The position numbers were made by a program, and so were the translations under genes. Below are positions 1-5,535 of a DNA stretch of 5,535 bases, piece after piece (within the stretch, counting starts at the first letter, position 1; each line of letters starts with the position of its first letter). This stretch comes from an uncultured Eubacteriales bacterium (GTDB lineage Bacteria > Bacillota > Clostridia > Oscillospirales > Acutalibacteraceae): NCBI GenBank assembly GCA_900313475.1, contig OMRJ01000306.1:1-5535 (forward strand), in the 5' to 3' direction. The notes below the pieces were generated by a model. The model ran no database searches. It was not told the DNA's origin and saw only the letters and a program-made list of their open reading frames with translations.

Positions 1-611
1 GAACTGCTGCTGATTGTGAGCTTGCCTCTGCTCTCGCCGACAAAACCGCCGGTAAACGAGTCTTCTTTAGCTGCTCCTCCGGTTACCGAAGCGCCGGTAA
101 CATGGCATTCGGATATCGTCAGAGTGCCGCCTTCATAGCCTACAAAGACAGCCGTTCCTCTTTTTGAACCGGTGATATTTGCGGAACTGACCTTAAGCTT
201 TCTGATTGTTGCGTTTTCCGTATTTCGAAACAAACCGACACGATCGTCCGAAATGTTGATTTTCAGGTTGCTTATTGTGTGGTTCTGTCCGTCAAACGTA
301 CCTCTGAAATACTTATCTACGACACCGATACCGCTGAATGCGCGATTGTTCATATTGATATCGGTGTTAAGATAAACGGTCTTTCCGCTGTAATCGGTGC
401 CGTTTCTGACTGTTTGCGCAAAATACTCAAAGCCGTTCGCATTGTTAATATAGTACGAATTGCCGCTTTGCGTCAAACCGCTTGAGCTTGAACCGCCGCC
501 CCAAGTATCTGCCGACGCCGTCGGAAGCTCAAGGTCGACGAACGGCACGAAGCCCGCGACCATGAACACCGCAAGCAGAACAGCCAACGCTTTTTTGAAC
601 GTTTTGTTCAT
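1..611 (-). CDS. Secreted GLUG-type repeat surface protein, N-terminal part (3' end beyond window)
   Basis: This frame stays open from ATG 611 to the window edge (203 complete codons), so only the N-terminus is present. Residues 1-34 form a Sec signal peptide: basic start (K3, K6, K7), hydrophobic core ALAVLLAVFMVAGFV, and an ASA site predicting cleavage before D35. A Gly/Ser-rich linker (38-45) follows. Residues 53-119 carry the pattern common before GLUG repeats: YYINNANGFEYFA, then GKTVYLNTDINM, then FRGTFDGQNHTISNLKIN. Residues 125-141 (VGLF...IRKLKV), 154-166 (AVFVGYEGGTLTI) and 188-200 (GGFVGESRGKLTI) look like successive GLUG-like beta units. Such proteins are exported and often cell-surface attached; the binding partner or role is unknown, and any wall anchor would lie outside the window. 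An AAAGGA ribosome binding site at 623-628 sits 11 nt before the ATG. Signal peptide and start are clear; the repeat-family assignment is by eye. Confidence 0.87.
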   Translation of the reverse strand, partial: MNKTFKKALAVLLAVFMVAGFVPFVDLELPTASADTWGGGSSSSGLTQSGNSYYINNANGFEYFAQTVRNGTDYSGKTVYLNTDINMNNRAFSGIGVVDKYFRGTFDGQNHTISNLKINISDDRVGLFRNTENATIRKLKVSSANITGSKRGTAVFVGYEGGTLTISECHVTGASVTGGAAKEDSFTGGFVGESRGKLTISSS

Positions 612-650
612 GTGTTTTTTCTTCCTTTCTCTGCAAAAGATTTTTGATAT

Positions 651-705
651 GATAAAAAAACCGCATTAACGCAATCACCGGAGGGTAATCACGTTAATAC
701 GGTTT
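651..705 (-). terminator. 22-bp hairpin plus U-run: intrinsic terminator or attenuator in the leader of the secreted-protein gene
   Basis: On the minus-strand RNA, the arm at 705-684 pairs with the arm at 679-658 in 22 uninterrupted base pairs around a 4-nt CUCC loop (683-680). Four of the pairs are G-U wobbles. On the plus strand those same positions become A-C mismatches, so the structure is complete only as minus-strand RNA. Seven consecutive U (660-654) follow, three of which belong to the stem. This has the form of a Rho-independent terminator, although the stem is unusually long. It lies 46 nt before the start codon at 611 and about 300 nt after the murC stop, so it is better placed to end or attenuate the RNA from the 889-917 promoter than to serve as a simple murC terminator. 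Confidence 0.82.
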
Positions 706-804
706 AATACCTGAATATGACACAACACTAAAAACGGAAATCAACTCCGCAGAACGGCAGCATGACATGTTTTTGCCCGAAAAAAGAGTCATAAAACAAT
801 ACAT
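694..804 (-). CDS. Possible 36-residue leader peptide ending in the terminator hairpin
   Basis: An ATG at 804 is preceded by GGAAAGGG (814-821) with 9-nt spacing, a strong Shine-Dalgarno arrangement. The frame runs 36 codons and stops at TAA 694-696. The product would begin MYCFMTLFSGKN, contain SCCR, have seven serines and three cysteines, and end SGIKPY. I recognise no homologue or domain. The frame lies wholly inside the RNA expected from the 889-917 promoter, and its stop codon sits within the 5' arm of the 658-705 hairpin, so a terminating ribosome would cover that arm. This geometry is what makes the frame worth listing. A random open frame of this length is quite possible, and the ribosome binding site match could also be chance. 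The same frame can be extended to a GTG at 876, but that start has no ribosome binding site. Confidence 0.35.
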   Translation of the reverse strand: MYCFMTLFSGKNMSCCRSAELISVFSVVSYSGIKPY

Positions 805-888
805 ATCTGTCAACCCTTTCCAAAAAACTCTGTTAATTATACGAATTCTCCACTGATATTCATAACTTTTGTACACAAATTCAGTTTA

Positions 889-917
889 ATTATAACCGAT
901 TTTATTATGAATGTCAA
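889..917 (-). promoter_or_regulatory. Consensus SigA/sigma-70 promoter for the secreted-protein leader
   Basis: On the minus strand TTGACA (912-917) and TATAAT (889-894) are separated by exactly 17 nt (895-911). Both hexamers and the spacing match the housekeeping consensus perfectly. The expected transcription start is near 882. The site lies 90-110 bp after the murC stop and points toward the secreted-protein gene, so that gene is probably its target. A perfect promoter usually means high initiation, which fits with control being applied later, at the hairpin downstream. Confidence 0.88.
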
Positions 918-948
918 TAATAAATCAGTTTTTTGAAAATTGCCGTAT

Positions 949-975
949 AAAAAAGCTCGGAAACAGGTGTTTTCG
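949..975 (-). terminator. Weak candidate terminator after murC
   Basis: About 30 nt past the murC stop, the minus-strand RNA can form a short stem from CGAAAAC (975-969) and GUUUCCG (964-958) around a 4-nt loop. One A-C mismatch interrupts it. AGC and then UUUUUU (954-949) follow. The U-run and position suit a terminator, but the stem is short and imperfect, so read-through into the downstream region is likely. The duplex is better on the plus strand (a G-U wobble instead of the mismatch), but there it lacks a U-run. Confidence 0.3.
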
Positions 976-1006
976 GAAGGGCGTAAAATGCAGTTTGCGT
1001 CAGCAT

Positions 1007-2392
1007 TCATTTCTTATCGGTTTTATATTTTGCTATAAGCTTTTTTGCGACTTTATATACGTCACCGCAGCCGAGTGTAATGACAAGATCACCCGGAGTG
1101 ACATGATCATACAGATACTGCGCTATCGTATCAAAGGACTCAAACCAAACGCAGCCGGGTATTTTTTCGCCGAGCTGTGATGTGTGAATATCATAGGTAT
1201 TAACCTCACGCGAACCCATTATCTCTGTCAAAACAACCTTATCGGCAATTTGAAGAACCTCGGCAAAATCGTCAAGAAGCATATATGTGCGCGAAAACGT
1301 AAACGGTTGAAAAACCGCCCATACACGCGCAAAATCCATTTCTTTTGCGGCGGTAAGCGTAACCTTTAACTCTGCCGGATGATGAGCATAATCGTCGGCA
1401 ACGGTAATATCGTTAAACTCTCCGAGTATTTCAAAGCGTCTTCCCGCGCCGCCGAAATTTTTTACGGATTCAAGGCATTTTTCCATATCAGCTCCCGCAA
1501 AGCTTGCAGCGGCAAATGCGGCAAGAGCATTCAATACATTGTGAATACCGGGAACATTCAACTCAACCCTGCCGACGAAACTGCCGTTGTGTATAAGATC
1601 GAAGAGCGGAAACGCTCCGCGCTTAAAGCCGATGTTATCGGCATACCAATCATTCTTTGAATCAAAACCGAATGTAATAAGATTTTTCGCCCCCGACTGT
1701 TTGACAGCGCGACAGGTTTTTTCGTCGTCGCCGTTATAAATAACGACATCGCGCGCCATTGCCGCGAACTTTGCAAAAGACGCTATGAGATTATCCATCG
1801 TTTTGAAAAATTCAAGGTGATCGGCATCAATATTCAGAATTACGGCAACACTCGGACTTAAATCAAGAAATGTATTGGCAAATTCGCATGCTTCGCACAC
1901 AAGCATATCTGCCGTTCCCGTTCTGCCGTTGGCATTTATAAGCGGGAGTTTACCGCCGATAACAGCAGAGGTATCTATTCCGGATTGCAAAAGTAACTGT
2001 GTAAGGAGCGATGTTGTGGTTGTTTTTCCGTGGGTACCGCAAACACCGATGCAATGACCGAATTTTCTTGTTATCGCACCGAACAGCTTTGAACGCTCAA
2101 ACGTGGGTACACCCATTTGGCGGGCAGCGACAAGCTCGGGGTTGTCGGGAAGCAAAGCCGCGGTAAAAACCACCATTTCGGCGTCACCGATATTTTCGGC
2201 TTTTTGCCCGAGAACAACGGGAATACCGAGCTTGCGTATGCGGTTTAAAGTGTCCGTTTCATTATTGTCGGACCCCGAAAGCTTATATCCCTTGGCATGG
2301 AGTATCTCGGCAAGAGGGCACATGCCTGCGCCGCCGATTCCTATAAAATGAATGCGTTTGACAGTGTCAAGAAGTTTATCTATTTCGTACAT
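1007..2392 (-). CDS. murC: UDP-N-acetylmuramate--L-alanine ligase MurC
   Basis: MurC is the cytoplasmic ATP-dependent ligase that joins L-alanine to UDP-N-acetylmuramate, the first peptide-stem step of peptidoglycan synthesis. The 461-residue product is normal for the family. The N-terminal UDP-binding domain has the glycine-rich turn IGIGGAGM (17-24). The central Mur ligase domain has the ATP-binding loop GTHGKTTTT (119-127), EACE (167-170), NIDADH (187-192) and GIHNVLNALAA (282-292). The C-terminal domain has GAGRRFE (315-321) and DDYAHHP (333-339). All hallmark motifs are intact, so an active enzyme is expected. The ATG at 2392 is supported by AAAGGTG (2400-2406) with 7-nt spacing. The gene is separated from tsaD by 115 bp containing two promoter-like signals, so it is probably transcribed on its own as well as by read-through. 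The EACE form, rather than the E. coli EADE form, resembles clostridial homologues as I recall them. Confidence 0.98.
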   Translation of the reverse strand: MYEIDKLLDTVKRIHFIGIGGAGMCPLAEILHAKGYKLSGSDNNETDTLNRIRKLGIPVVLGQKAENIGDAEMVVFTAALLPDNPELVAARQMGVPTFERSKLFGAITRKFGHCIGVCGTHGKTTTTSLLTQLLLQSGIDTSAVIGGKLPLINANGRTGTADMLVCEACEFANTFLDLSPSVAVILNIDADHLEFFKTMDNLIASFAKFAAMARDVVIYNGDDEKTCRAVKQSGAKNLITFGFDSKNDWYADNIGFKRGAFPLFDLIHNGSFVGRVELNVPGIHNVLNALAAFAAASFAGADMEKCLESVKNFGGAGRRFEILGEFNDITVADDYAHHPAELKVTLTAAKEMDFARVWAVFQPFTFSRTYMLLDDFAEVLQIADKVVLTEIMGSREVNTYDIHTSQLGEKIPGCVWFESFDTIAQYLYDHVTPGDLVITLGCGDVYKVAKKLIAKYKTDKK

Positions 2393-2418
2393 TAATTTTC
2401 ACCTTTATCAAGTATGTC

Positions 2419-2427
2419 ATTATATCA
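2419..2427 (-). promoter_or_regulatory. Extended -10 promoter candidate, proximal to murC
   Basis: The minus strand reads TGATATAAT: a perfect TATAAT (2419-2424) with the TG extension (2426-2427). No good -35 hexamer lies 17 nt upstream (only a run of T), but extended -10 promoters often do without one. The start would fall near 2412, giving a leader of about 20 nt that just includes the AAAGGTG ribosome binding site of murC. AT-rich context makes chance matches more likely. Confidence 0.5.
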
Positions 2428-2468
2428 TATCTTACGCAATAAAAAACGCAAAAATCATTTTCGAATAT

Positions 2469-2497
2469 ATTTTATTTCCGATTCAAAGAAAAGTCAA
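2469..2497 (-). promoter_or_regulatory. SigA-type promoter candidate, distal, for murC
   Basis: On the minus strand TTGACT (2492-2497) and TAAAAT (2469-2474) are spaced by exactly 17 nt (2475-2491). Each hexamer differs from consensus at one base. The expected start is near 2462, giving a leader of about 70 nt for murC. The -35 lies 11 nt beyond the tsaD stop codon, so the signal fills the short gap neatly. No terminator hairpin is visible in the gap, so tsaD transcripts can also continue into murC. Confidence 0.65.
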
Positions 2498-2507
2498 TAT
2501 TTATTGT

Positions 2508-3515
2508 CTATTTGTCTATATCGAGAGAAGCGGTCGCATTCAGGTCAAGTCCCGCCGTATTTCCGGCAAGAAACTCATAATATGCCTGTGCTCCGACCAT
2601 AGCAGCATTGTCACCGCAGTATTTCAGTTCCGGAAAATACAGCGGAATACCGTGCTTTCGGCATGTTCCTGTCATTTCGTCACGCAGAACGCTGTTGGCG
2701 GACACTCCTCCGGCAACAACGACCGAACAGGGATGAAATTGCGTTATTGCACGCTCGGTGCGGTCGCAAAGACATGTCACAACGGTGTGCATATACGATG
2801 CGCCGATGTTTTTTATATCGACAGACTCCCCTTTTTGCTCCAGATTGTGAACGAGGTTGATGACAGATGTCTTAAGGCCCGAAAAGCTGAAATCAAACTC
2901 ATTATCCTGAACTCTCGGAACGGGAAAATGAAACGCTTTTTTGTCGCCGCCCGCGCAGACTCTGTCCATATTAAGTCCGCCCGGATAAGGCAATCCCATA
3001 ACGCGGGCAGCCTTGTCCATCGCCTCCCCCGCCGCATCGTCTCGGGTACGGCCGATAACTTCAAAGTCGGTGTAATCCCTGACATTCACGAGATGGGTAT
3101 GCCCGCCGGACACAACCAGAGCAAGAAAAGGAGGCTTTAATTCGGGATGAGAAATGTAATTCGATGCAATATGACCGCGAAGGTGATGAACGGGGATCAG
3201 CGGTTTTTTCGAAGCAAACGCAAGACCTTTTGCAAAGTTCACGCCGACCAGAAGCGCGCCGATAAGACCCGGTGCGAATGTAACGGCAACCGCGTCGATT
3301 TCTTTGAGGGTTAAACCTGCATCTGACAGAGCTTTTCGCACGACGTGAGAAATCGACTCGCAGTGGCGTCGGGATGCGATTTCGGGAACAACGCCGCCGT
3401 ATAAAATATGTTCTTCGACCTGTGAAGCGATAACGGAAGATAAAACCTGTCTTCCGTCCTTAACCACCGCCGCGCCGGTATCGTCGCAGGAGGATTCAAT
3501 AGCAAGAATGTTCAT
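2508..3515 (-). CDS. tsaD: tRNA N6-adenosine threonylcarbamoyltransferase TsaD
   Basis: TsaD (Gcp/Kae1/YgjD family) transfers the threonylcarbamoyl group from threonylcarbamoyl-AMP to adenosine 37 of ANN-reading tRNAs, making t6A. In bacteria it works with TsaB and TsaE, neither of which is in this window. The 335-residue product is full length. It opens with the family signature ILAIESSCDDT (3-13). H111 and H115 in HHLRGH, with D302 in CGDNAAMVG, form the metal site. SGGHTHL (136-142), DDAAGEAMDKAAR (159-171), YPGG (177-180), FSGLKT (211-216) and VVAGGVSAN (266-274) are the ASKHA-fold nucleotide and substrate segments. The ATG at 3515 overlaps the rimI stop in an ATGA, and GGAG (3524-3527) stands 8 nt upstream, so translation is probably coupled to rimI. 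Nothing appears degraded; this is the essential copy type expected in nearly all bacteria. Confidence 0.98.
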   Translation of the reverse strand: MNILAIESSCDDTGAAVVKDGRQVLSSVIASQVEEHILYGGVVPEIASRRHCESISHVVRKALSDAGLTLKEIDAVAVTFAPGLIGALLVGVNFAKGLAFASKKPLIPVHHLRGHIASNYISHPELKPPFLALVVSGGHTHLVNVRDYTDFEVIGRTRDDAAGEAMDKAARVMGLPYPGGLNMDRVCAGGDKKAFHFPVPRVQDNEFDFSFSGLKTSVINLVHNLEQKGESVDIKNIGASYMHTVVTCLCDRTERAITQFHPCSVVVAGGVSANSVLRDEMTGTCRKHGIPLYFPELKYCGDNAAMVGAQAYYEFLAGNTAGLDLNATASLDIDK

Positions 3516-3982
3516 TTGTTATTCTCCGTTTTACTGAAAACTTTAGTATACAGCACCGCATCCTCGGTTGGTGAACGGTAGAAATTCAATCTCTGTCCTA
3601 CCACCGAAAAACCGCATTTTTCATACAGCCGACGAGCCGAGGTGTTACCGTTCCTCACTTCGAGCGTTATAAATTCACAGCCGCGTTTTTGAGCACCGTC
3701 CGATATTTCTCTCATAAGTGCCGTGCCTATGCCGCAGAAGCGTGCGGAACATGTTACGGCAATATTATTAACATAGAACTCACCGAAATTGTCGCGTCCG
3801 CTCACATATCCGACTATATTACCGCCCGCATCCCTGCATACAAAAAACAGTGAATTTTCCGCCGATATTTCGTCGGAAACGGATTCTTCGCTCCAAGGCT
3901 CCGAAAAACATTCGCGTTCTATATGCGCGATACCGACGGCATCTGCGGAACATGCCTCTGCTATTTCAAATCCGCCTTTCAT
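3512..3982 (-). CDS. rimI: GNAT acetyltransferase RimI (ribosomal protein bS18 N-alpha-acetyltransferase)
   Basis: RimI is a GNAT-fold enzyme that uses acetyl-CoA to acetylate the N-terminal alanine of ribosomal protein bS18. Numbering from ATG 3982 (156 residues), it has IERECFSEPWSEE (21-33) near the N-terminus and NNIAVTCSARFCGIGTAL (72-89), whose RFCGIG is the acetyl-CoA pyrophosphate loop. TLEVRNGNTSARRLYEKCGF (106-125) follows, with E108 and Y120 matching catalytic E103 and Y115 of E. coli RimI. The C-terminal RLNFYRSPTEDAVLY completes the family pattern. I prefer ATG 3982: AAAGGG (3991-3996) lies 8 nt upstream, and it starts 4 nt after the polA stop. An in-frame ATG at 4003 would give 163 residues and overlap polA by 17 nt, with a less ideally spaced AGGA. 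Adjacency to tsaD is the usual bacterial arrangement. The actual substrate in this organism is inferred. Confidence 0.94.
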   Translation of the reverse strand: MKGGFEIAEACSADAVGIAHIERECFSEPWSEESVSDEISAENSLFFVCRDAGGNIVGYVSGRDNFGEFYVNNIAVTCSARFCGIGTALMREISDGAQKRGCEFITLEVRNGNTSARRLYEKCGFSVVGQRLNFYRSPTEDAVLYTKVFSKTENNK

Positions 3983-3986
3983 TTCA

Positions 3987-5535
3987 TTATCCCTTTGCGT
4001 CATACCAAGTTTTTCCTATGCCGACATCCGCGCGAAGCGTAACGGCAAGCGACACTGCAGTTTCCATTTCCCGCTTCAATATTTCGGCTGCTTTTTCTGC
4101 CTTTTCAACGGGAGCTTCAACGATCAGCTCGTCATGCACCTGCATGATAAGCTCCGCTTCCGGAATTTCTTCTTTCAGTCTGCGGTTTGTTTTTATCATG
4201 GCAATCTTGATTATATCCGCTGCAGTACCCTGAATCGGCATATTTCGTGCAACACGCTCACCGAAAGCGCGCATCATTCTGTTTGATGACGTAAGCTCGG
4301 GCAAATAACGGCGGCGATTGAAAAGCGTTTCGGCATAGCCGTTCTTTTTCGCTTTTTCAATGCATTCTTTCATAAAAGAGTCAACGGACGAATAGAGCGC
4401 AAGATAAGCATTTATGAAGCTCTCCGCTTCCGAACGTGTCGAATGGATATCCTTTGACAGAGAAAAAGCGCCTATGCCGTATACGATTCCGAAGTTGACC
4501 GCCTTTGCCTTTGACCGCAGTTCGGGTGTAACATTTTCAAGAGGGACATCAAAAACTTTTGAAGCGGTAATCGTATGGATGTCCGCGCCGCTGTTAAATG
4601 CTTCTGTCATGTTTTTATCGTCAGCCATTGCTGCAAGCACACGAAGCTCGATCTGGGAATAGTCGGCATCGACTATCGAAAAACCGTCACGCGCAACAAA
4701 GAACTTGCGAAATTCGCGCCCGACAGGTGTACGCACGGGAATGTTCTGCAAATTGGGTTCCGTAGAAGAAAGACGTCCTGTTCTTGTTTCCGTCTGATTG
4801 AATGAACTGTGTATTCTTCCGTCGGGTGCAATACTTTTCAGAAGTCCGTCGCAGTAAGTGCTTTTGAGCTTTGAAAACGTTCTGTACTGCAGGATTTCGG
4901 CGACGGTTGCATTCTGTTCGGCAAGGTCTTCCAAGACATCGGCATTTGTCGAGTAACCCGTTTTCGTCTTTTTTTTGCACGGAAGACCGAGTTTTTCGAA
5001 AAGAATAACACCGAGCTGCTTCGGTGAATTTATATTAAATTCTTCGCCGACATCCTCGTAAATTTTTCGGCGAAACGAATCCGCATTTGCTTCGAGCACT
5101 CCGGAATAGGCTCGTATTCCGTCGGCATCAACTCCCATCCCCGCTTTTTCCGTCTCGGCAAGCACGGCTGCAAGAGGCAGCTCTATATCGCGAAAAAGCG
5201 CTGTTTGCGAATTGCTTTCAAGCACCGCCGAAAGACGTTCCGACAAAGGCAGAAGCAAAAACGCATCTCTGATTTCGTCGGCTTCCGTTTTGTCGGGCGA
5301 TGAGAAATCCGGAGCGGTAATGTTATATGAGAGTGCGAGCGCATTGACACCGTAAGACGACGCGTTCGGGTCGAGCAGATATGCGGCAAGCTTTACGTCG
5401 GTAAAAAGCTTTTCGGGAATTTTTAATCCGCTTTTCAAAAGTGCGGAATATATTCTTTTTGAGTCAAAAACAACTGTTTCGCCGTTTTGTGAAATTTCGA
5501 TTATTTTTTTGCACAGATCCGTTGATTCTCCGGAA
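3987..5535 (-). CDS. polA: DNA polymerase I, C-terminal part (5' end beyond window)
   Basis: Pol I fills gaps after Okazaki-primer removal and excision repair. The frame is open from the window edge (first full codon 5534-5532) for 515 residues to TAA 3987-3989, directly followed by an in-frame TGA. The N-terminal 5' nuclease domain and part of the exonuclease domain lie outside. Numbering from that first codon, residues 21-70 are the remnant exonuclease domain, with VVFDSKRIYSAL (21-32) and VKLAAYLLDP (47-56). It lacks the usual exo II aspartate and the exo III Tyr-x3-Asp and resembles Bst and Taq, so proofreading is probably absent. The polymerase domain is intact: motif A DADYSQIELR (289-298, catalytic D291), motif B RSKAKAVNFGIVYG (340-353; R340, K344, F348, Y352), and motif C QVHDELIVE (465-473, catalytic D468). 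The following rimI starts 4 nt after the stop. The TTG at 5438-5436 is an internal leucine codon, not a start. Confidence 0.97.
   Translation of the reverse strand, partial: SGESTDLCKKIIEISQNGETVVFDSKRIYSALLKSGLKIPEKLFTDVKLAAYLLDPNASSYGVNALALSYNITAPDFSSPDKTEADEIRDAFLLLPLSERLSAVLESNSQTALFRDIELPLAAVLAETEKAGMGVDADGIRAYSGVLEANADSFRRKIYEDVGEEFNINSPKQLGVILFEKLGLPCKKKTKTGYSTNADVLEDLAEQNATVAEILQYRTFSKLKSTYCDGLLKSIAPDGRIHSSFNQTETRTGRLSSTEPNLQNIPVRTPVGREFRKFFVARDGFSIVDADYSQIELRVLAAMADDKNMTEAFNSGADIHTITASKVFDVPLENVTPELRSKAKAVNFGIVYGIGAFSLSKDIHSTRSEAESFINAYLALYSSVDSFMKECIEKAKKNGYAETLFNRRRYLPELTSSNRMMRAFGERVARNMPIQGTAADIIKIAMIKTNRRLKEEIPEAELIMQVHDELIVEAPVEKAEKAAEILKREMETAVSLAVTLRADVGIGKTWYDAKG

Larger units (their letters stand above)
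651..882 (-). promoter_or_regulatory. Leader RNA region upstream of the secreted-protein gene, possible attenuator or small RNA
   Basis: This is the transcribed part of the 395-bp gap between murC and the secreted-protein gene, from the expected start near 882 to the U-run after the hairpin. Transcription through to the ATG at 611 would give a leader of about 270 nt; stopping at the hairpin would give a free RNA of about 230 nt. Besides the hairpin it contains smaller possible stems on the minus strand, such as CGGA/UCCG around 734-750 followed by UUUUU. I compared it from memory with the c-di-GMP, preQ1, THF, glycine and SAM riboswitch cores and saw no match. No convincing antiterminator pairing was found by eye. 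The regulatory role is inferred from layout. Confidence 0.45.

Noticed and set aside
808..813. Second perfect TTGACA on the minus strand, inside the leader
   Set aside because: No acceptable -10 hexamer at 16-18 nt spacing (the sequence there is GACTCT or similar). It is more likely a chance match overlapping the ribosome binding site region of the small frame.
837..842. Another TATAAT-like hexamer (minus strand) within the leader
   Set aside because: The hexamer 17 nt upstream does not resemble TTGACA, and there is no TG extension, so it is much weaker than the promoter at 889-917.
694..876. 60-codon frame from a GTG at 876 on the minus strand
   Set aside because: No ribosome binding site before the GTG, which would lie only a few bases after the expected transcription start. 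Only the inner ATG at 804 has a good site, so only that shorter frame is listed, at low confidence.
2446..2466. AT-rich dyad AAAATGATTTT between tsaD and murC as a terminator
   Set aside because: The loop would be a single base and the stem is almost all A-U with no following U-run past a stable stem, so it cannot act as a terminator.
2352..3140. 262-codon open frame on the plus strand
   Set aside because: It lies opposite tsaD and the start of murC, both clearly real. The product has no recognisable domain and low-complexity basic composition, as expected of an antisense shadow.
3789..4286. 165-codon open frame on the plus strand
   Set aside because: Antisense to rimI and the end of polA, whose catalytic motifs are intact in the minus frame. 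No recognisable product.
5436..5438. TTG as a possible polA start
   Set aside because: The frame continues open upstream to the window edge with residues (VVFDSKRIYSAL) matching the conserved vestigial exonuclease domain, so the TTG is internal.
1..5535. CRISPR arrays, tRNA or rRNA genes, insertion sequences, phage genes
   Set aside because: No regularly spaced repeats, no T-loop GGTTCRA with matching acceptor stem, no transposase or integrase motifs seen on either strand.

Overview
This looks like chromosomal housekeeping sequence from a Firmicutes-type bacterium, most likely an uncultured-style member of the Clostridia. The evidence is indirect. The DNA polymerase I matches the Bacillus/Clostridium form with a degenerate proofreading domain. 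MurC has the EACE variant of its central ligase motif. Shine-Dalgarno sites are strong (GGAG, AAAGGTG, AAAGGG), the intergenic promoters match the SigA consensus, and a secreted GLUG-type repeat protein is present. Genus cannot be assigned from this window alone.

All recognisable genes lie on the minus strand, so transcription runs from right to left. The right part (5535 to 2508) is a compact block: polA (5' end outside the window), rimI, tsaD. polA and rimI are separated by 4 nt, or overlap if the upstream ATG is used. rimI and tsaD overlap by 4 nt (ATGA). The block joins DNA repair/Okazaki-fragment processing, N-terminal acetylation of a ribosomal protein, and the tRNA t6A modification enzyme. 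A 115-bp AT-rich gap follows, with no visible terminator but two promoter-like signals, and then murC (2392 to 1007), the peptidoglycan-precursor ligase.

The left part (1006 to 1) is the most interesting. A textbook SigA promoter (TTGACA, 17 nt, TATAAT) at 889-917 should start an RNA near 882. That RNA would run through a leader of about 270 nt before reaching the start codon (611) of a secreted protein with a signal peptide and GLUG-like beta-rich repeats, cut off by the window edge. The leader ends in a remarkable 22-bp hairpin (658-705) followed by a U-run, which looks like an intrinsic terminator placed 46 nt before the gene. Upstream of the hairpin, a 36-codon frame with a strong ribosome binding site ends with its stop codon inside the 5' arm of the hairpin. 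This arrangement suggests either an attenuated leader or a small RNA gene with its own terminator. I recognise no known riboswitch class in it. No tRNA, rRNA, insertion sequence or CRISPR array was seen.
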